A stretch of DNA of 64,000 nucleotides from Acidobacteriota bacterium (GTDB lineage: Bacteria; Acidobacteriota; Terriglobia; Bryobacterales; Bryobacteraceae), in assembly GCA_018268935.1 (NCBI GenBank), contig JAFDVS010000077.1:62001-126000 (forward strand), given 5' to 3'. This document shows positions 45,032 through 54,600 of the stretch, piece after piece; within the stretch, counting starts at the first letter, position 1, and every line of letters starts with the position of its first letter. The position numbers were made by a program, and so were the translations under genes. The notes below the pieces were generated by a model. That model made no database searches and was not told the origin of the DNA. It saw nothing but the letters and a program-made list of their open reading frames with translations.

Positions 45032-47232
45032 AGTTGTTCAAAGGTATTACCCTGCGTGTGGCCCTCCTCGGATGGCTTGTGACGTTGGTCACCCTCGCGG
45101 TCTTTGTCGTCGTCATCATCCCGCAGCAGGAAAACGAGTTCAAGATGAACCTCGAATCGAAAGCCCGCGGCGTTGCTGCTTCCATCAAAGCCGTTGCCGC
45201 CGGAGCCGCCGTCTCCGAGGATTATTCCGTCGTCGTTGACCAGGCCATGCAGGTGCTCGCCGGCGATGAGCGCATCGACTTCGTGGTCATCACCAAGAAC
45301 GACGGGTTCTCCGTGATCACCGATCGGGCCACCTGGAAAACCGAAACTCTCGGTGAACTATGGCGCCCCGCCCGCCGCGCCCCGGTCAGCTCCATCGGCA
45401 CGGTCCCTATCCTCGGCCGCCGCGTCTTCCACTTCGCTACTCCCTTCGATTACAGCGGCATCGAATGGGGCTGGGTCCACATCGGCCTCTCCCTGCAGGA
45501 TTACGATGCCAGTGTCCGCCGTTCCTACATCCGTACGCTGGTCCTGACGCTGCTTTGCAGCGCCCTCAGCCTGCTCGTCTCGTTGCTGTATGCGCGCCAC
45601 CTTGTCCACCCTGTCCACGTCCTTCACGCTGCTGTTGAAAAAGTTGCGGAGGGCGATCTGCACGCCCGCGCCGATGTCGCCACCAGCGATGAAATCGGCG
45701 AACTCGCCGGCGCCTTCAACTCCATGACGGCCACCATCCTCGCCCGCAACAGCATTCTAGAAAGCGTCGGCTTCGCCGCCCAGGAATTGCTGCGGGCCAC
45801 CGAATGGTCCACCGCCATGGAAGGCATCCTCGAACATCTCGGCCGCGCCACCGGCGCCTGTTGCGCCCAAGTCTTCGAATGGGAACAACGCGACGGCGCC
45901 ATCCGCTGTGTCTTGCGCCGGCAGTGGGCGGCCGGCCCCATGCCCTCCAATCGCGAATACTGGCAGCACAGGCTCTATCAGGATCCGGCCTTTCAGCTCT
46001 GGGCCGCCCGCCTGTCGAGCAACGAATTGATCGAAGCCCGCCGCGCCGTCTTCGGCGAATCCCTCGCCTCCCGCATTCCGCCCGGTATCCAATCTCTCAT
46101 CGCCATCCCAGTCGCTGTTGGCGATTCCTGCTGGGGATTTCTTTGCTTCGAGGATTGCCGGCACGAGCGCGAGTGGAGCGAAGCCGAGAAAGAAAGTCTC
46201 CGCGCCGTGGCCAACATGCTCGGCGCCACCATCATCCGCCACCGCGCCCAGAACGCCCTGCTCGAAGCCAACAACACCCTCGAATGCCGCGTCATTGAGC
46301 GCACTCGCGAGTTGCAGGAACAGGTTGCCGCCAAGGAGCGCGCCCACGCCGATCTCGCCGCCGCTCAGCAGCGCCTTGTCGATCTCTCCCGCCAGGCCGG
46401 TATGGCCGAAGTCGCCACCGGCGTGCTTCACAACGTCGGAAACGTACTCAACAGCGTCAACGTCGCCACTACGCTGGTGCTGGAAAAAATCCAGCAGTCG
46501 CGTGTGCAGAAGCTGGCCACTGTCGTCGGCCTACTCCAGCAGCACGAACACTCTGTCGCCGAGTTCCTTCAGTCCGACGAGAAGGGCCGGCATGTCGTCC
46601 CCTACCTCAGCAAGCTCTCTGAGCACATGCTCAAAGAGCGCGACAGCATGCTCACCGAACTCGGCAACCTGAGCCGCCATGTCGGCCATATCAAGGAAAT
46701 CGTCGCTGCCCAGCAAGGCTACGCCACCACCGCCGGCTTCGTCGAAAAGGTCTCCCTGCGCAAACTTGCCGAAGACGCCATCGCCTTGTCGATTGATGGC
46801 CTCGACCGCCACGGCATCAAAATCCACTCGCACATCGAGGACCTGCCGGAACTGCTAACCGACAAGCACAAGGTTCTCCAGATCCTTCTTAATCTCCTGC
46901 GCAACGCCAAGGATGCCACCAAAGCCTCCGGGCGGCAGGATAAGGAAATTCAGCTCCGCATCGGCCAGGCGGAGACCGGCGGCATCCGGATCCAAATCTC
47001 CGATAACGGAATCGGCATGCGCAGCGAAGACCTGCAGCGCGTCTTCCAACATGGCTTTACGACCAAGAGCGGTGGCCATGGTTTCGGCCTCCATTCCGGC
47101 GCCCTCGCCGCCAAGGACCTGGGCGGCAACCTCTCCGTCCAAAGCGATGGCCCCGGCCTTGGGGCCACATTCACCCTCGATCTGCCGCTGCGCACCGCTT
47201 CGGCTCCCGACCGGAGGAAATTACCCGCATGA
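45028..47232 (+). CDS. Membrane histidine kinase, TM-sensor-TM-HAMP-GAF-HATPase
   Basis: This is a 734-residue protein started at GTG 45028. The first TM helix lies at about residues 10-32 and a periplasmic part of about 135 residues (33-168) has a PAS/Cache-like look (FVVITKNDGFSVIT). A second TM is at about 170-192 and a HAMP linker at 193-245 (RHLVHPVHVLHAAVEKVAEGDL). A GAF domain follows at 260-410 and then a coiled coil. The H box is the variant EVATGVLHNVGNVLNSVN with His468, not the usual SHEIRTP. HATPase_c has LLNLLRNAKDA, SDNGIGM and GGHGFGLHSGA. There is no receiver, so phosphate must pass to the REC proteins encoded next to it. Confidence 0.93.
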   Translation: MKLFKGITLRVALLGWLVTLVTLAVFVVVIIPQQENEFKMNLESKARGVAASIKAVAAGAAVSEDYSVVVDQAMQVLAGDERIDFVVITKNDGFSVITDRATWKTETLGELWRPARRAPVSSIGTVPILGRRVFHFATPFDYSGIEWGWVHIGLSLQDYDASVRRSYIRTLVLTLLCSALSLLVSLLYARHLVHPVHVLHAAVEKVAEGDLHARADVATSDEIGELAGAFNSMTATILARNSILESVGFAAQELLRATEWSTAMEGILEHLGRATGACCAQVFEWEQRDGAIRCVLRRQWAAGPMPSNREYWQHRLYQDPAFQLWAARLSSNELIEARRAVFGESLASRIPPGIQSLIAIPVAVGDSCWGFLCFEDCRHEREWSEAEKESLRAVANMLGATIIRHRAQNALLEANNTLECRVIERTRELQEQVAAKERAHADLAAAQQRLVDLSRQAGMAEVATGVLHNVGNVLNSVNVATTLVLEKIQQSRVQKLATVVGLLQQHEHSVAEFLQSDEKGRHVVPYLSKLSEHMLKERDSMLTELGNLSRHVGHIKEIVAAQQGYATTAGFVEKVSLRKLAEDAIALSIDGLDRHGIKIHSHIEDLPELLTDKHKVLQILLNLLRNAKDATKASGRQDKEIQLRIGQAETGGIRIQISDNGIGMRSEDLQRVFQHGFTTKSGGHGFGLHSGALAAKDLGGNLSVQSDGPGLGATFTLDLPLRTASAPDRRKLPA

Positions 47233-48548
47233 CCCGCATCGGCGCCGCCGGACACCGCATCCTCATCGTGGACGACAACGAAGCCATCCACCATGACTTG
47301 AGAAAGATCCTCGCCCCCTCCACCCGCCTCGAACAGACAATGGACGAGGAGGAGGAAATCCTCTTTGGCTCCCGGGCGCCTCAAGTGAGTCAATTCGAAA
47401 TAGGCTCCGCCTTCCAGGGGCAGGAGGCACTGGCAATGCTGCGAAAGGCAGTGCGCGAGGCCCGTCCCTATTCGCTCGCCTTCGTCGACGTGCGCATGCC
47501 CCCCGGTTGGGATGGCGTCGAAACCACCCGCCGCCTGTGGGAAGTCGATCCGCACCTGCAAGTCGTCCTCTGCACCGCTTATACCGATTACTCCTGGAAC
47601 GAAATCCTCGAACAACTCGGAGAGTCTCACAACTTCGTCATTCTCAAAAAGCCCTTCGAAACCATTGAGGTCACACAGCTCGCTCACGCCCTTACATCGA
47701 AACGCGAAGCGATGGAGTGCGCTCGCGCGCACACATTCGAACTGGAAACGGAAGTGCATCAGCGCCGCCAGACCGAGCGCGACCTCGTCACCGCCCTCGA
47801 TGCCGCTGAAGAAGCCAATCGTTGCAAACGCGATTTTCTCTCCAACATGAGCCATGAGTTTCGCACTCCGCTCAATGCCATCCTCGGCTATGTCGACATG
47901 ATTGCCGAGGATGCCCGTCACAGCTCCGCCGCCGCCTCCCTCATGCCCATGCTCGACAAGGTGCAATTGGCCGGGCGCCACCTCCTCGAATTGATCAACG
48001 ACATCCTCGATATGTCCCGCATCGAGTCCGGCCGCATGAACCTTCAGCCCTCGCGCATCTGTGTGGAGACGATCGCCCGCGAAGCCGTGGCTCTGGCTAC
48101 GCCTCTCGCTGCCAAGCGCGGCAACAGCCTCACCTTCCATCAAGACCCGGCGGCCTCCTGGATCGAAGCCGATGAAACCCGCTTCCGTCAATGCCTCCTT
48201 AATCTGCTCGGGAACGCCTGTAAGTTCACCTCCTCCGGTGTGGTCTCTCTCGATGTCCGAAAGTTCTCGAGCCCTGACAAAGACTGGATCGACTGGACCG
48301 TCCGCGATACCGGCATCGGCATTGCCCCCCATCAGATTCCCAGGCTCTTCCAGCCCTTTAACCAAGTGGACTCGGCCATCACCCGGAAGTACGGAGGCAC
48401 GGGACTCGGCCTCGCCATCAGCCAGAGGCTCTGCTCCATGATGGGCGGGGCTATCAGTGTCGAAAGCCGCCTTGGCGAAGGGTCCGCATTCACCATCCGT
48501 ATTCCCGCTTCCCCGTCCTCAAAGGAGCCATCGCATGTCCGCACGTAA
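47229..48548 (+). CDS. REC-HisKA-HATPase histidine kinase
   Basis: This 439-residue cytosolic protein starts at ATG 47229, overlapping the kinase upstream by 4 nt. The N-terminal receiver (residues 9-160, Asp87 in FVDVRMPPGWDG) is a paralogue of that in the protein at 37723, sharing the insert with EEEILFGSRAP and the FILKKPFETIEVTQLAHAL end. HisKA has His209 in NMSHEFRTPLNAILGY. HATPase_c has the N box LLNLLGNACKF, DTGIGIAP and GGTGLGLAI. It has no PAS, TM or C-terminal receiver. It would accept phosphate on Asp87 and/or pass it from His209 to other receivers, such as the one in the protein at 48535. Confidence 0.94.
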   Translation: MTRIGAAGHRILIVDDNEAIHHDLRKILAPSTRLEQTMDEEEEILFGSRAPQVSQFEIGSAFQGQEALAMLRKAVREARPYSLAFVDVRMPPGWDGVETTRRLWEVDPHLQVVLCTAYTDYSWNEILEQLGESHNFVILKKPFETIEVTQLAHALTSKREAMECARAHTFELETEVHQRRQTERDLVTALDAAEEANRCKRDFLSNMSHEFRTPLNAILGYVDMIAEDARHSSAAASLMPMLDKVQLAGRHLLELINDILDMSRIESGRMNLQPSRICVETIAREAVALATPLAAKRGNSLTFHQDPAASWIEADETRFRQCLLNLLGNACKFTSSGVVSLDVRKFSSPDKDWIDWTVRDTGIGIAPHQIPRLFQPFNQVDSAITRKYGGTGLGLAISQRLCSMMGGAISVESRLGEGSAFTIRIPASPSSKEPSHVRT

Positions 48549-50658
48549 GCACAAACTCCTCGTCGTCGATGACGAATTCCTCAACCGCGACATGTTGAAA
48601 CAGCGCCTGCTTCGCAGCGGCTTTGAGGTCACCGAAGCCGAGAACGCACAGGATGCCCTGCATGTCATCGGCGAGGGCGGCATCGACCTTGTCCTCCTCG
48701 ACATGATGATGCCCGGAATGAGCGGCATCGACCTGCTCAAGCTCCTCCGCGGTGTCCACGGGCAGAACGAACTGCCGGTCATCATGACCACCGCCGTCAC
48801 CGACAGCCAGAGCATCGCCGGCGCCCTCAACCTTGGCGCCAACGATTACGTCACCAAGCCCATCGACTTCCCCGTCGCACTCGCCCGCGTCACCTCGCAA
48901 CTCAACCGCCGCGACGCAGAGCAGCGCCTGCGCCAGAGCGAGGAACGTTACGCCCTTGCCCAACGCGGCAACGAGGATGGCATCTGGGATTGGGATCTGG
49001 CCTCCAACCGCATCTATTATTCGCCGCACTGGATCCAGATCGCCGGCCTCGGCTCCGCCTCCATTTCCGACAACCCCGATGAATGGTTCAAACGCGTCCA
49101 CCCCGAAGACCTCGGGACCCTCCTCGGCCGCCTCAAACAGCATTGGGTCGATGGCGCGGCCCGCCCGTTCTTCTGCGAGTATCGTCTCCGCTGCGGCGAC
49201 GGGCTCTATCGCTGGATGCGCGCCCGCGGCCACACCGTTCGCGACGCCACCGGCCGGGCCATCCGCACCACTGGCTCGCAGTCCGACATCAACGAACAGA
49301 AAGCCCACGATTCCCTCACCGGTCTCGCCAACCGCCTCTTCTTCCTTGAGCGTGCCGGCCTTTGCCTGGAGCGCGCCCGCCGTGTGCCTCAATCCTCCTT
49401 CGCCATCCTCTTCCTCGACCTCGACCGCTTCAAGCTCATCAACGACACAATGGGGCATCTCGCCGGCGACCGGGTCCTCGTCGATGTCGCCGCCCGCCTG
49501 TCTGCCTCTCTGCAGGGGGAACAGACGAATTCGCAGGCCCACCATCCCTTTACCGTGGCCCGCTTCGGCGGTGATGAGTTCGCCATCCTTCTGGAGGAAC
49601 TGCCGCAACCCGACGACGCCCCTGCCGTCGCCCAACGCCTTCTCCAATCCCTCGAGTTGCCCTTCCACCTCAACGGCCGGGACGTCTATTCCACAGCCAG
49701 CATCGGCATTGCCATTTGGAATCCTGCCTACGCTTCCGTCGAGGACCTCCTCCGCGATTCCGATACGGCCATGTACGCCGCCAAAGCCCGCGGCGGGGCC
49801 GGATTCATGGTCTTCGATGAGGCCTTGCGCCAACGCGCCGCCACACGCCTGGAAATCGAAACCGGCCTCCGCCAGGCCATCGAGCGCCATGAACTCGCCG
49901 TCTATTACCAGGCGAAGATCAACCTTCAGTCCGGAGCCCTCGTCGGCTTCGAGGCCCTCCTCCGCTGGCGCCACCCTACACTCGGCCTCGTCAGCCCCGC
50001 TGATTTCATCACCATCGCCGAGGAGACAGGCCTCATTATCCCCATCGGCGAATGGGCCATCCGCGAGGCCTGCCGCCAGATGGTCGCCTGGCAAACTCTC
50101 TTCCCTCGCGTTCCTGCACTCGCCATCAGTGTCAACCTCTCGGTCCGCCAGTTCCGGCAACCTGACCTGCCCGCCAAGATCGCCGCCATCCTCGCCGAGT
50201 CCGGCCTTTCGCCACGCCACCTGCAGTTGGAAATTACGGAGAGCATTCTCATGGACGAACCCGAAACCGCTATTGTCACCACACGCAAGCTGAAAGACCT
50301 TGGCGTCGGCATCAAGCTCGACGACTTCGGCACCGGCTACTCCAGCCTCTCCTACCTCTGCCGCATGCCCATCGACACTCTCAAAATCGACCGCTCGTTC
50401 ATCCTCCGCATGCGCGACAACAATACCGACCTCGAAATCGTTCGCACCGTCATCGCCCTCGCCCGCACTCTCGGTATGGAGGTCGTGGCCGAGGGCGTCG
50501 AATGCCAGGACCAGGTTTCGCAGCTCCGCTCGCTCGGCTGCCAGTTTGGCCAGGGCTATTACTTCGGCCGGCCCATCGCCGCCCGCGAAATCTCGCACCT
50601 CCTTGCCGCCACCACCGAAGACGGTACGCCCGATCCTGACGAACTTGCGCGACAATAA
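48535..50658 (+). CDS. REC-PAS-GGDEF-EAL protein (c-di-GMP synthesis and/or breakdown)
   Basis: This 707-residue protein starts at ATG 48535 with AAAGGAG in front, inside the end of the previous gene. Its receiver has Asp56 in VLLDMMMPGMSG. A PAS domain follows at about residues 135-260 (WDWDLASNRIYYSPHW). The GGDEF domain has an intact active-site RFGGDEF at residues 343-349 but no RxxD inhibitory site five residues before it. The EAL domain has FEALLRWRHP (Glu473), ITESILMDEPE, KLDDFGTGYSSLSYL and EGVECQDQ, all the metal and catalytic residues of active phosphodiesterases. Both activities may be possible, switched by phosphorylation. It is the only clear output protein of the cluster. Confidence 0.95.
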   Translation: MSARKHKLLVVDDEFLNRDMLKQRLLRSGFEVTEAENAQDALHVIGEGGIDLVLLDMMMPGMSGIDLLKLLRGVHGQNELPVIMTTAVTDSQSIAGALNLGANDYVTKPIDFPVALARVTSQLNRRDAEQRLRQSEERYALAQRGNEDGIWDWDLASNRIYYSPHWIQIAGLGSASISDNPDEWFKRVHPEDLGTLLGRLKQHWVDGAARPFFCEYRLRCGDGLYRWMRARGHTVRDATGRAIRTTGSQSDINEQKAHDSLTGLANRLFFLERAGLCLERARRVPQSSFAILFLDLDRFKLINDTMGHLAGDRVLVDVAARLSASLQGEQTNSQAHHPFTVARFGGDEFAILLEELPQPDDAPAVAQRLLQSLELPFHLNGRDVYSTASIGIAIWNPAYASVEDLLRDSDTAMYAAKARGGAGFMVFDEALRQRAATRLEIETGLRQAIERHELAVYYQAKINLQSGALVGFEALLRWRHPTLGLVSPADFITIAEETGLIIPIGEWAIREACRQMVAWQTLFPRVPALAISVNLSVRQFRQPDLPAKIAAILAESGLSPRHLQLEITESILMDEPETAIVTTRKLKDLGVGIKLDDFGTGYSSLSYLCRMPIDTLKIDRSFILRMRDNNTDLEIVRTVIALARTLGMEVVAEGVECQDQVSQLRSLGCQFGQGYYFGRPIAAREISHLLAATTEDGTPDPDELARQ

Positions 50659-50664
50659 AAAAAC

Positions 50665-50678
50665 ACGCCGCCAGGCGT
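50665..50678. terminator. Weak hairpin after the signalling cluster
   Basis: ACGCC-GCCA-GGCGT at 50665-50678 follows an A-run 6 nt after the cluster's last stop. The T-run needed for plus-strand intrinsic termination is absent. A 10-bp palindrome ACCGCGCGGT (50691-50700) follows. Termination here is plausible but not shown. Confidence 0.3.
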
Positions 50679-50728
50679 AACGAATCCGCCACCGCGCGGT
50701 TCAACCGTATAACGGATCGAGAAGAACT

Positions 50729-51157
50729 ATGCACCGCATCGCGCTTTTGATTGCCTTTGCCGCCACTTTGGCCGTGGCCCAGGATTCCCCTGTCACCACT
50801 CGCATTGCCCCGCTCGGCATTCCTTGCGAGCCCGGCCAGGCGCTGCCCATCGGCTCCGGCTTCCCCATCGTCTGTCCCCCCGCCGAAGAACAAGGCTTCA
50901 TGGTCTTCGTCAAAACCACCGACGATGCCACTGCAGGTTACAAAGTCAAACTCCGTTACACCACCAGCGCCGGTGAAGCCAAGGAAGCCGAGCAAAGTGT
51001 CGCCCGTAATAAGAACGGCGCCTGGACCGTCGTGGTCTTCCAGGTGGGCCGCATGAAAACAGACACCCTCCCCGGCAACACCGCCGCCGGCGCCGACGTC
51101 GAGCAACTCTCTACTTTCTCCACCACTGCCGCCGCCAAGTCCAAAGCAAAAAAATAA
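50729..51157 (+). CDS. Small exported protein, function unknown
   Basis: This 142-residue protein has a signal peptide MHRIALLIAFAATLAVAQ. The mature part (DSPVTTRIAPLGIPCEPGQ) contains two Cys residues about 20 apart (GIPCEPG, PIVCPPA) that may form a disulfide. A beta-rich segment (FMVFVKTTDDATAGYKVKLRYTTS) follows, with a basic Lys-rich tail (AAAKSKAKK). It resembles no family I can name. AGAAGAACT precedes the start. It is not clearly part of the signalling operon, as a 70-nt gap with hairpins intervenes. Confidence 0.7.
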   Translation: MHRIALLIAFAATLAVAQDSPVTTRIAPLGIPCEPGQALPIGSGFPIVCPPAEEQGFMVFVKTTDDATAGYKVKLRYTTSAGEAKEAEQSVARNKNGAWTVVVFQVGRMKTDTLPGNTAAGADVEQLSTFSTTAAAKSKAKK

Positions 51158-51161
51158 CGCC

Positions 51162-51425
51162 TCAATGCTGGTGCGCTATGTCATGGGATCGCGGAAAGAA
51201 CATCCCCGCGATTCCCCATAGGCACAGGAAGAAGAATATCCCCCCAATTGCCAGATCGTATCTCTGGCTCACCACGCTCTCCGGCGGAGTCATCGCTCCC
51301 AATCCTAACGCCGCCATCACGCTTGCCACGTGCCAGTACCAGCGCTTGGCACGAAAGAGATACAGCAGCAACAGCGCAAGCGCTGCCGCCATGCCGTAGG
51401 TCAGAACCACAATACCGCCCGACAT
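51162..51425 (-). CDS. Small membrane protein, function unknown
   Basis: This 87-residue protein has three hydrophobic stretches (GIVVLTYGMAAALALLLLYLF, WHVASVMAALGLGAM, LAIGGIFFFLCLWGIAGMF) and a C-terminal His-rich end (RSHDIAHQH). A strong AGGAGGT precedes ATG 51425. The His-rich tail could bind metal, but this is speculation. Convergent with the small exported protein gene. Confidence 0.7.
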   Translation of the reverse strand: MSGGIVVLTYGMAAALALLLLYLFRAKRWYWHVASVMAALGLGAMTPPESVVSQRYDLAIGGIFFFLCLWGIAGMFFPRSHDIAHQH

Positions 51426-51660
51426 AGGTACCTCCTGCCCTCAGCCTAGCACCGCCCGACGGTGCCTGGGCTTGCCCCTGATTTCACCCCAACCATATCT
51501 GTTTGTCTGATTTTCAGCCGCCTTTCTTGTCTTATTTTGATTTCATAGCAATAACTCCGAAAAAGAATTGCAGTATACTGGCCCAGATTGGGTAAAGGGA
51601 AAATGGCGCCGCGCTTCCGCGCGGTCTCGCCTGGCTCTTACAACTTCAGGGAGTGAATTT
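51426..51660. promoter_or_regulatory. Divergent region with hairpin and CAGTATACTG palindrome
   Basis: This 235-nt gap lies between a small membrane protein gene and a receptor gene. GCACCG/CGGTGC at 51449-51465 forms a 6-bp hairpin in the leader of the minus-strand gene. Nearer the receptor the DNA is AT-rich, with a perfect 10-bp palindrome CAGTATACTG at 51571-51580 whose TATACT (51574-51579) could serve as a -10 box, so the palindrome could also be an operator. No good -35 hexamer is seen at 17 nt. Confidence 0.4.
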
Positions 51661-54600
51661 ATGCGTAGGAAACGAGAGATGATGCTCAGCGTTTTGGCAC
51701 TTCTCGGCGCCGTGGTGGCGTGGGGACAATCCGAACGCGGTTCCATTGCAGGTGTGGTTTCCGATAGTAGCGGCGCCGTCGTTGTCGGCGCCAAAATTGT
51801 CATCACCAACACCGCAACCAATTCCATAGTCAATCTGACAACCAACGAGGCCGGCGAGTACATCGCCCCCAGCCTTGCCGTCGGAAACTACAACGTCCGG
51901 GCCGAGAAGGAAGGCTTCCGCCCCTCCATTCTGTCCGGTATCAAACTCGACGCCGCCGCCAACGCGCGCGCCGACCTGACCCTCGAAGTTGGCTCCACCG
52001 CAACCGCCGTCGAAATCCGCGCCGCGGCCCTCCAACTCGCCACCGAAAATGCAAAAACCAGCGTCGCCGTCACCAACAAACTCGTTGATGAGCTGCCCCT
52101 CGTCGTCGGTGGCACACTCCGTAGCCCCTTCGATCTGGCCTCGCTAACTCCGGAAGCCAAGGCCCTCGGCGGCGATAACGGCTTCATTCTTGGCGGTGGC
52201 CAGGCGGCCAGCTACGGTACCAACCTCGATGGTGTCTCCGCCAACACCACTCGCGCATTGTCCCAGAGCTGGGTCGCCGTCAATGCCCCCTCTCTCGAAG
52301 CGGTCACCGAGTTCACCGTCGATACCAACGGGTTTAAGGCCGAATTCGGCCATGCCGGCGGCGGCCTCATGAACTTCGTCTCCAAAAGCGGCACCAACGA
52401 AATCCACGGCTCTGCCTATGAGTTCCTCCGCAACAACGCCATGGACTCCAACAACTGGTTCAATAACCGGGCCGGTATCAGAACCCCCATCTACAAGCAG
52501 CACGATTTCGGCGGCAGCCTCGGCGGGCCCATCGTCATTCCAAAAATCTACAATGGCAAAGACAAGAGCTTCATCTTCGTCGCCTACGAAGCCTTCCGCA
52601 ACCGCGCCGGAGCCACCGGCTTCACGGCCTCTGTCCCGACGCCTGAGATGTATAACGGCGATTTCTCCAACTGGGTGGCCAACGTCGGCGGCCAGGCAAC
52701 ACGCGTGCCCATCTTCGATCCCACCAGCCAGGTGCGCAACGCAGATGGTTCCGTGACCCGCACCCCCTTCGCCAACAACCGCATTCCCACCAGCCTCTAC
52801 GATCCGCTCTCCGTGCGCGCCCTCGCTGCCTTCAAAACCGGCGGCGATCTCGCACCCAACAACGGCGCGGCCCCAGGCAGTATCGCCTATGTCCGCAACA
52901 ATTTCTTCGTTGCCACCGGTTCCGAAGTCCGCCCCAACACCAAGCTCAGCTTGAAGGGCGACCACCAGTTCAGCGAGAAACACCGCATCTCCGCCTACTA
53001 CGGCTACAACCGTTCGAGCGTGGTTCCCAGCCCGCTCGGCTCGGCCACACTACCCGCCTTCTACAGCAACTACAACGATACCCAGCGTAACTCCGACGTC
53101 TTCCGTATGAGTTGGGATTGGACGCTCAGCCCCCGCATGCTCAACCACTTCTACGCCGGCGGCAACAACTGGCGCGAAAACCACGATCCGCCGCAGGCCA
53201 CCATCAAAAGCGGCGTGGACTGGAAAGACAAAGTCTGTCTCGGTAACGTTCCCGACTGCGCCCAGAACCTCTTGAACCTCGACTTCGGCGACATCACCGG
53301 TTGGGGCGGCCGCGCCAACAACGGTTCCGAAAACACCATCTACGCCTTCAACGACGACTTCTCGCTCGTCGCCGGCAAACACACCATTAAGTTCGGTGGC
53401 ATGCACCAGCGCAGCCACTACAACGGATTCGGCCGCCAGTGCATCGCCGGTTGCGCCAGCTTCTCCTACATCAACACCGGCCTTGCCAACGTCAACGACC
53501 CAACGCGCGGCGGCGCTTCCTTCGCCTCCTTCCTCCTCGGCTATGCCAGCGGCGGTTCCATCGATACCATCCGCTTCATCTCCCAGCAGTGGCCGCACTA
53601 TGCAGGCTACATCCAGGACGACTTCCGCGTCAGCTCGAAGTTGACCCTCAACTACGGCCTCCGTTGGGAAGTGCAATTGCCTCCCGTCGAAGCCAGTGAT
53701 CGCTGGAGCGACTTCTCGCCCACACGCCCCAATCCGCGCGCGGGCAATATCCTCGGTGCGCTCATCTATGCGGGTACAGGCCAGGGCCGTGAAGGATCTC
53801 GCGACCTCGCCGGCGCCTGGTACAAAGGCTTCGGTCCTCGCTTCGGTTTCGCCTATCAGATGAACGACAAGACCGTATTCCGCGGTTCGGTCGGACGCAG
53901 CTTCGGTGCCGTCACCACTGTCACCGGCTCCACCCACCAGCGTGGGTTCACGCAAACCTACGGTGTGCCTGACAACGGCACCAACGGCGTCGTCCCGAAC
54001 ATGATCCTCAAGGAAGGTTTCCCAGCTTATCCGGTGCCTCCCTTCATCGATCCTTCCTTCGCCAACAAGGACAACATTCCGTGGTGGCAGGGACAGGAAG
54101 CGACGCGCCTGCCCGATTCCTACTTCTGGAATCTCTCCATGCAGCGTCAGTTCAGCGGAAGCACCATCTTCGAGCTCGGCTACAACGCCAGCATCGGCAC
54201 TCACCTGCAATCGCAGTTGCTCAACGTGAACCAGGTCAACCCCAGCGTGCTCGGCCAGTACGGCTTCGCCATGCTCAACAGCCTCGTCACTTCGCCACAG
54301 GCCGTCGCCGCCGGTTTCAAGAGCCCGTATCCGTCTTTCAGCACTGCTACCTGCCCCGCGCAGGATGCCTGCTGGGGTAGCGGCGCCACCGTCGGTCGTA
54401 CCTTCCGTCCCTTCCCGCAGTACAACGGCATCGACACCTACGGCGGTGGCGGCGACCACAGCGGCCACTCCGCCTATCACGCCGCCATGATCCGTCTCGA
54501 ACGCCGCTACGCCAAGGGCTTCACTCTCCAGACCTCCTATGTCTTCTCCAAGATCCTCACCGACTCCGACAGCTATTGGGGAAGCGGCCAGGCCATGGAC

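Noticed and set aside
48490..50655. 721-codon minus-strand open frame
   Set aside because: It is the antisense shadow of the GGDEF-EAL gene; the composition (Gly, Glu, Val, Ala) is that of GC-rich antisense frames and no domain is visible.
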